Shown: positions 59,561 to 64,000 of the stretch, piece by piece | How the letters are laid out: every line of letters begins with the position of its first letter | Position numbering within the stretch: position 1 is the first letter of the stretch | Origin: Stappia albiluteola | Lineage (GTDB): Bacteria; Pseudomonadota; Alphaproteobacteria; Rhizobiales; Stappiaceae | DNA: 64,000 nucleotides | Reading direction: 5' to 3' | Assembly (NCBI RefSeq): GCF_014050225.1 | Contig: NZ_JACFXV010000043.1 | Location: 124,001-188,000 of the forward strand | The notes under the pieces: generated by a model | What the model saw: only the letters and a program-made list of their open reading frames with translations | Told to the model about the DNA's origin: nothing | Databases searched by the model: none | Translations under genes and position numbers: made by a program

Positions 59561-61228
59561 ATGGCGGGCGGCAGTGAGCTCGTTTTCGTCGCCCTCGGCG
59601 GCCTTGGCGAAATCGGCATGAACATGGGCCTGTACGGTTACGGGCCCGAGCACGACCGCCGCTGGCTGATGGTGGATTGCGGCGTCTCCTTCGCCGGCCC
59701 CGATCTGCCGGGCGTCGACGTGCTGATGCCCGATATCCGCTTCATCGAGGAAGAGCGTGACCGGCTCGACGGCATCGTCATCACCCATGCACACGAGGAT
59801 CATTACGGCGCGCTGATCCATCTCTGGCCGAAGCTGAAGGCGCCGCTCTACATGACGCCCTTCGCCGCCGGTCTTCTGGAGGCGAAAAAGGAGAGCGAGT
59901 TCGGTGCCGAGCATCTGCCGGTCACCGTGGTCGAGCAGGGATCGCGTCACAGGATCGGCCCCTTTGATGTCGAGTTCGTGTCGCAGTCGCATTCCATTCC
60001 CGAGCCTTGCGCGCTGGCAATTCGCACGGATATCGGCACGGTTGTCCATTCGGGCGACTGGAAGATCGACCCGACGCCCGGGGTCGGCTTGCCTATCGAC
60101 ACCAAGCGGCTGAGCGAGATCGGCCGGGAAGGCGTGCGGGCGCTCATCTGCGACAGCACCAACGCAATCCGTGAGGGCGAAAGCCCGAGCGAGGCGGATG
60201 TGGCGCAGGAACTCGGCCGGATCATCCGCAAGGCGAAGTACCGCGTCGCCGTGACGACCTTCGCTTCCAACATCTCCCGCATCCGCAGCGTGGCACTGGC
60301 GGCCCGGGCGGCCGAGCGCGAGGTTGTGGTGATGGGTCGCTCCATGCGCCGCGTCATCGATGTGGCGACCGAGCTTGGCTACATGGACGGGCTGCCGCCG
60401 TTCCTCGACGAGGAAGCCTTCGGCTACCTGCCGCGCGACAAGGTGGTGGCGCTTCTGACCGGCAGCCAGGGCGAGGCGCGGGCGGCGATGGCCAGGGTGG
60501 CGGCGGGCGATCACCGCAACGTGGTGCTGTCGCGCCGCGATCAGGTGATCTTCTCCTCGCGCACCATTCCGGGCAACGAGAAGGCGGTCAACGCCATCAT
60601 CAACCAGCTTGTGGAGCAAGGCATCGAAGTCATCACCGACCGTGATGGCCTGGTCCATGTCTCCGGCCATCCGCGCCGCGGCGAGCTGGTGCAGCTCTAT
60701 GACCTGCTGAAGCCGGAAGCGCTGATCCCGGCCCATGGCGAGGCGCTGCATCTAGAAGCGCAGCGCCAACTAGCGCAAGAGCATGGCATCGGCGAAAGCC
60801 TGGTGGCGCGCAACGGCGACATGGTGCGCCTGGTGCCGGGCCCGGTGGAGATCGTCGACGAGGTGCCGGTGGGCCTCTCCGTGCGCGACGGTAATATTCT
60901 TGGCGATCCGGAAGAAACCGGCGTGCGCGAAAGGCGCAAGCTTTCCTTTGCGGGTGCTGTGGTCGTGACGCTGGCGGTCGACGGCAAGGGGATGCTGCTC
61001 GGCGAGCCGGAAGTGGCGCTTTTCGGCCTGCCGGATGCCGACGGGCGTGGCGATACGTTCGAGGAGATCGTCATCGATGCGGTGACCGGCGCGGTGGGGA
61101 GTATTCCCAAGGGCCGCCGCAGGGACAAGGACCTTGTGGCGGAGGCGGCAAGGCGCGCGGCGCGGGCTGCCGTGCAGGAGCGCTGGGGCAAGAAGCCCGT
61201 GACACGCGCGATCGTCTGGCGCGTCTGA
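59561..61228 (+). CDS. rnj: Ribonuclease J
   Basis: This 555-residue metallo-beta-lactamase/beta-CASP nuclease has 5' exonuclease and endonuclease activity. The zinc motif H76-x-H78-x-D80-H81 (THAHEDHYG), the HSGDWKIDPTP segment and the HGEALHLEAQRQLA C-terminal block are intact. It coexists here with RNase E (12369), as known for Sinorhizobium. It follows birA by 51 bases. Confidence 0.95.
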   Translation: MAGGSELVFVALGGLGEIGMNMGLYGYGPEHDRRWLMVDCGVSFAGPDLPGVDVLMPDIRFIEEERDRLDGIVITHAHEDHYGALIHLWPKLKAPLYMTPFAAGLLEAKKESEFGAEHLPVTVVEQGSRHRIGPFDVEFVSQSHSIPEPCALAIRTDIGTVVHSGDWKIDPTPGVGLPIDTKRLSEIGREGVRALICDSTNAIREGESPSEADVAQELGRIIRKAKYRVAVTTFASNISRIRSVALAARAAEREVVVMGRSMRRVIDVATELGYMDGLPPFLDEEAFGYLPRDKVVALLTGSQGEARAAMARVAAGDHRNVVLSRRDQVIFSSRTIPGNEKAVNAIINQLVEQGIEVITDRDGLVHVSGHPRRGELVQLYDLLKPEALIPAHGEALHLEAQRQLAQEHGIGESLVARNGDMVRLVPGPVEIVDEVPVGLSVRDGNILGDPEETGVRERRKLSFAGAVVVTLAVDGKGMLLGEPEVALFGLPDADGRGDTFEEIVIDAVTGAVGSIPKGRRRDKDLVAEAARRAARAAVQERWGKKPVTRAIVWRV

Positions 61229-61337
61229 TCGAGGCGCGCCGCGAGGGCGAGGTGGCCTTATGGCCACTGGACGCAGCCGCGCCGGCGCGGCAGATATGGG
61301 CGGATCGAACTCAACCGCCGCCAGGGAGTGCTTATCG

Positions 61338-61742
61338 ATGATCGGGCGCCTCAATCACGTAGCCATTGCCGTACCGGATCTCGAAAAGGCGTCGGCGACC
61401 TATCGCGACGTTCTCGGCGCGACCATTTCCGCGCCGCAGGCCGAGCCGGATCATGGTGTCACGGTGGTCTTCATCGAGCTGCCGAATACCAAGATCGAAT
61501 TGCTGGAGCCGCTCGGCGAGAATTCTCCGATCCAGGCCTTCCTGGACCGCAGCCCCTCTGGCGGTATCCATCATGTCTGCTATGAGGTGGACGACATTCT
61601 CGCAGCCCGCGATCGGCTCAAAGAACAGGGCGCCCGGGTGCTCGGTTCCGGCGAACCGAAGATTGGCGCGCATGGCAAGCCGGTGCTCTTCCTTCACCCG
61701 AAGGACTTCAACGGTACGCTCGTGGAGCTGGAGCAGGCCTGA
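61338..61742 (+). CDS. mce: Methylmalonyl-CoA epimerase
   Basis: This 134-residue VOC-fold enzyme interconverts the (R) and (S) forms of methylmalonyl-CoA in propionate metabolism. It begins MIGRLNHVAIAVPDLEKA with the first metal His, and has the HHVCYEVDDI block and the KPVLFLHPKDFNGTLVELEQ end with the Glu ligand. The ATG at 61338 is preferred; the in-frame ATG at 61260 adds 26 residues unlike the family. The GGGAG upstream is somewhat far. Confidence 0.93.
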   Translation: MIGRLNHVAIAVPDLEKASATYRDVLGATISAPQAEPDHGVTVVFIELPNTKIELLEPLGENSPIQAFLDRSPSGGIHHVCYEVDDILAARDRLKEQGARVLGSGEPKIGAHGKPVLFLHPKDFNGTLVELEQA

Positions 61743-61773
61743 CGGCGACAGAAAGCGAACAAAGGAACCGGTT

Positions 61774-62025
61774 TTGTCTCTGACCTCGGCACTCGCCATC
61801 TATTTCATCATCTGGTGGGTCGTGCTCTTCGCGGTGCTGCCGATCGGCGTGCGCACGCAGGAAGAACATGGCGAGGTCGTGCCGGGATCGGTTCCGAGCG
61901 CTCCGGCACACCCCCGTCTGCTGCAGAAGGCGATCATCACCACGATCGTCGCCGGCGTGGTCTTTGCAATCTTCTATTGGCTAAAGGAATATTCCGGCCT
62001 GACGCTGGACGACTTTCCGATCTGA
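61774..62025 (+). CDS. DUF1467-family small membrane protein
   Basis: This 83-residue protein has two transmembrane helices (about 5-25 and 50-70) and the sequence IIWWVVLFAVLPIGVRTQEE typical of DUF1467. It starts with TTG at 61774, seven bases after AAAGGA, which I prefer to any longer frame. It lies between mce and the conserved proS in the usual rhizobial order. Its function is unknown; the link with proS and the lipoprotein-export genes that often follow is only positional. Confidence 0.85.
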   Translation: MSLTSALAIYFIIWWVVLFAVLPIGVRTQEEHGEVVPGSVPSAPAHPRLLQKAIITTIVAGVVFAIFYWLKEYSGLTLDDFPI

Positions 62026-62154
62026 GCGGTCTACCCTCACGAAACCTTGATTGAATTTACAGGGTGAGGGCAGCCCAAACGGCGAATTGACATACCAAAC
62101 GGCAGGCACCGCCCTACGCTTCTTCCCTATGGCTCATAAGGGAGGACCGTTGCC

Positions 62155-62781
62155 ATGCATCGCGTGAAGGTATTTATGGGCGCCGCTGCGCTATTGACGA
62201 GCGTGTGTTTTGCCGCTCAGGCGCAGTCGCCGGACATGTCATTCTTCATCACCAGCCAAGGGCCGGGCGACGGAGCCAATCTGGGCGGGCTGGCCGGAGC
62301 CGATACCCATTGCCAGTCGCTTGCAGAGGCGGCCGGCGTCACCGGCAAGACTTGGCGCGCCTATCTCAGCACCTCTTCCGAAAACGCCCGCGACAGGATC
62401 GGCAGCGGCCCGTGGGCGAATGCCAAGGGTATCGTGATTGCGGCAAGCGTCGAGGAATTGCATTCGGACGCCAACGGCATCACCAAGGAAACCGGCCTTT
62501 CGGAAACGGGCGAGGTCATCAACGGCCGCGGCGACAACCCGAACCGGCATGACATCCTGACGGGCAGCAACGCGGACGGCACGGCTAATGAAAACACTTG
62601 CGGGGACTGGACGCTGAACGGCGACGGCAGTGCAATGGTCGGCCACCACGACCGCATAGGCCTGCGCGACGATGCGCCGTCCAAGTCCTGGAATTCCTCG
62701 CATCCGAGCCGCGGTTGCAGCCAGGATGCGCTTCGTGGCACGGGTGGCGACGGGCTGCTCTATTGCTTCGCGGCCAATTGA
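62155..62781 (+). CDS. Small secreted cysteine-containing protein, endostatin/lectin-like
   Basis: This 208-residue protein has a signal peptide (1-24, ending AQA-Q). The mature part opens SFFITSQGPGDGANLGGLAGADTHCQSLA and carries four cysteines that could form two disulfides, with the last at the very end (LLYCFAAN). Similar secreted proteins are usually unassigned, and the pattern recalls the endostatin/DUF1554-type fold; I would not name a function. It interrupts the otherwise conserved DUF1467-proS junction and has its own terminator, so it may be a later insertion. Confidence 0.75.
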   Translation: MHRVKVFMGAAALLTSVCFAAQAQSPDMSFFITSQGPGDGANLGGLAGADTHCQSLAEAAGVTGKTWRAYLSTSSENARDRIGSGPWANAKGIVIAASVEELHSDANGITKETGLSETGEVINGRGDNPNRHDILTGSNADGTANENTCGDWTLNGDGSAMVGHHDRIGLRDDAPSKSWNSSHPSRGCSQDALRGTGGDGLLYCFAAN

Positions 62782-62810
62782 TTTGCGGGTGAAACAGGAA
62801 GAATAAACAA

Positions 62811-62838
62811 AAAAGCAAGGCCGCGAGGCCTTGCTTTT
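62811..62838. terminator. Perfect bidirectional terminator
   Basis: AAAAGCAAGGCC (62811-62822) and GGCCTTGCTTTT (62827-62838) form a perfect 12-bp stem around GCGA. It ends the transcript of the secreted-protein gene. Confidence 0.93.
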
Positions 62839-63457
62839 AAAAAGTTGCGCGTCCTTAACCTTTTCACGCCTGTTGGGACGTTAATCTTCGCAAGCGGGCA
62901 GCAGCCGATAACGGCGCGCCAAAAGGTCTTTCCTCCCAAGACTCAGACCGCGATGTCTGTTATTGGCTCGGTAAGCGTTTTCACTGCCGGCCTTTGTTAT
63001 GGGGAGGGAAGTTACTCCATCGAATTCCGCTTGTCATCATTTTGTGCAACTTCCGCCTAAAAAATTTGCTCTTGGCCTTTTGACGGAGGGAGATATTTTT
63101 TGACCATTCGATCAAAATGCTAAAATCCTTTTCTAATGAAGCGCTTGTGCGTGGTGTGCTGGATTCCGTAACCGGGCGGCCCGGCGGCGGTGATTTCGCG
63201 GGCAGGGCTGCAATCCTGGATTGAGCGTGTTCGCGGCCAGGATTGCACGCTGTCGCGGCTAAATCTCGCATCCGCGATTCCCCTGACCGTGGGGCTTGTG
63301 TTTTGGGGGGCGATGCGCTTTGTGTTCAAGCGCAGGAATCAGGTGGTTTCCCGTGAGGCTGAGGGATTCCTGACAGAGAGAAATTATCGCTCTTTCCGCG
63401 AGCCCGAAGCGACATCGCCGGCTTTCGGCAAGACGAACCAGCCGATGAGTGCCGCGC
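62839..63457 (+). other. proS upstream region with candidate promoter
   Basis: About 620 bases without a convincing gene. An AT-rich patch holds TTGACC (63100-63105) and an extended -10 TGC-TAAAAT (-10 at 63121-63126), spaced by 15 bases. If used, it would give proS a leader of some 325 bases, or a separate small RNA. Small open frames on both strands look non-coding. Confidence 0.5.
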
Positions 63458-64000
63458 ATGCGTCTGTCCCGATACTTCCTGCCCATCCTCAAGGAAACGC
63501 CGAAGGAAGCGGAGATCGTCTCCCACCGCCTGATGCTGCGGGCCGGGATGATCCGCCAGGAATCGGCGGGCATCTACGCGTGGTTGCCCTTGGGCTTGCG
63601 CGTGCTGCGCAAGATCGAGCGGATCGTCGAGGAAGAGCAGAACCGCTCCGGTGCGGTGCAACTGTTGATGCCGACGATCCAGGCGGCGGACCTGTGGCGC
63701 GAGAGCGGGCGCTACGACGCTTATGGCAAGGAGATGCTGCGCATCACCGACCGCCATGAGCGCGAGATGCTGTACGGTCCGACCAACGAGGAGATGATCA
63801 CCGAGATCTTCCGGGCCTACATACGGTCGTACAAGGATCTGCCGCTGAATCTCTACCACATCCAGTGGAAGTTCCGTGACGAGGTGCGCCCCCGCTTCGG
63901 CATCATGCGCGGCCGCGAGTTCCTGATGAAGGATGCCTATTCTTTCGACACCGACAAGGAAGCGGCGCGCCACGCCTATAACCGCATGTTTGTCGCCTAT
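63458..64000 (+). CDS. proS: Prolyl-tRNA synthetase, 5' part (cut by the window end)
   Basis: The first 181 residues are present and the frame is open to the edge. It starts [19 protein letters not shown], continues with [22 protein letters not shown], the motif 2-like [13 protein letters not shown], and [25 protein letters not shown], which are class II ProRS signatures of the short rhizobial type. The ATG at 63458 has only a weak ribosome site. Its place after the DUF1467 gene fits the rhizobial gene order. Confidence 0.95.
   Translation, partial: MRLSRYFLPILKETPKEAEIVSHRLMLRAGMIRQESAGIYAWLPLGLRVLRKIERIVEEEQNRSGAVQLLMPTIQAADLWRESGRYDAYGKEMLRITDRHEREMLYGPTNEEMITEIFRAYIRSYKDLPLNLYHIQWKFRDEVRPRFGIMRGREFLMKDAYSFDTDKEAARHAYNRMFVAY

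Overview
This 64 kb window is chromosomal DNA from a GC-rich alphaproteobacterium, most probably order Hyphomicrobiales (Rhizobiales), perhaps the Phyllobacteriaceae side. I infer this from gene content and order: aat/accC/accB/aroQ, rne/amiC/mrcA/prfB, glnB-glnA, tig/clpP/clpX/lon/hupB, and a complete nuoA-N operon running into birA, rnj, mce, a DUF1467 gene and proS. The genus cannot be fixed from the sequence alone. Coding density is high, and I see no phage, insertion sequence, CRISPR array or plasmid gene.

Layout. Positions 1-5540 are the most accessory part. They hold a class III nucleotide cyclase sandwiched between a [2Fe-2S] ferredoxin domain and a Rieske domain, a TetR regulator with tandem operators in its promoter, a YciI-like protein, a secreted cyclase-family (formamidase/isatin-hydrolase type) hydrolase, an FMN azoreductase and the DNA glycosylase Tag. 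Positions 5552-11000 are on the minus strand: aat, accC-accB-aroQ, a secreted DsbA-like thiol oxidoreductase and an M48 metalloprotease with TPRs. Positions 11120-20724 hold an aminotransferase, rne (minus), amiC, mrcA and a prfB interrupted by the classic programmed +1 frameshift. Positions 20813-34363 carry an M23 peptidase, a one-cysteine Bcp peroxiredoxin, a very large AsmA-like protein, tyrS, a Tat-exported PhoX phosphatase, glnA and glnB with a sigma-54-type promoter, a VOC protein and the NAD(P)HX repair enzyme.

Positions 34457-42824 hold tRNA-Leu, the proteostasis block tig-clpP-clpX-lon, hupB, tRNA-Val and two identical tRNA-Asp genes. Positions 43285-58736 are the 14-gene complex I operon with one extra small membrane-protein gene between nuoH and nuoI. 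NuoE carries a long C-terminal extension ending in a helix-hairpin-helix module. Positions 58742-64000 hold birA, rnj, mce, a DUF1467 gene, a small secreted disulfide protein and the truncated start of proS.

How the genes work together: biotin metabolism is represented by accB/accC and by birA, which modifies AccB. Cell-wall synthesis and hydrolysis are represented by mrcA, amiC and the M23 protein, and RNA turnover by RNase E and RNase J together. Nitrogen control (glnB-glnA) and phosphate scavenging (phoX) carry recognisable regulatory sites. The best candidates for something undescribed are the Fe-S/cyclase/Rieske fusion with its nearby shared operator sequences, and the two additions to complex I.
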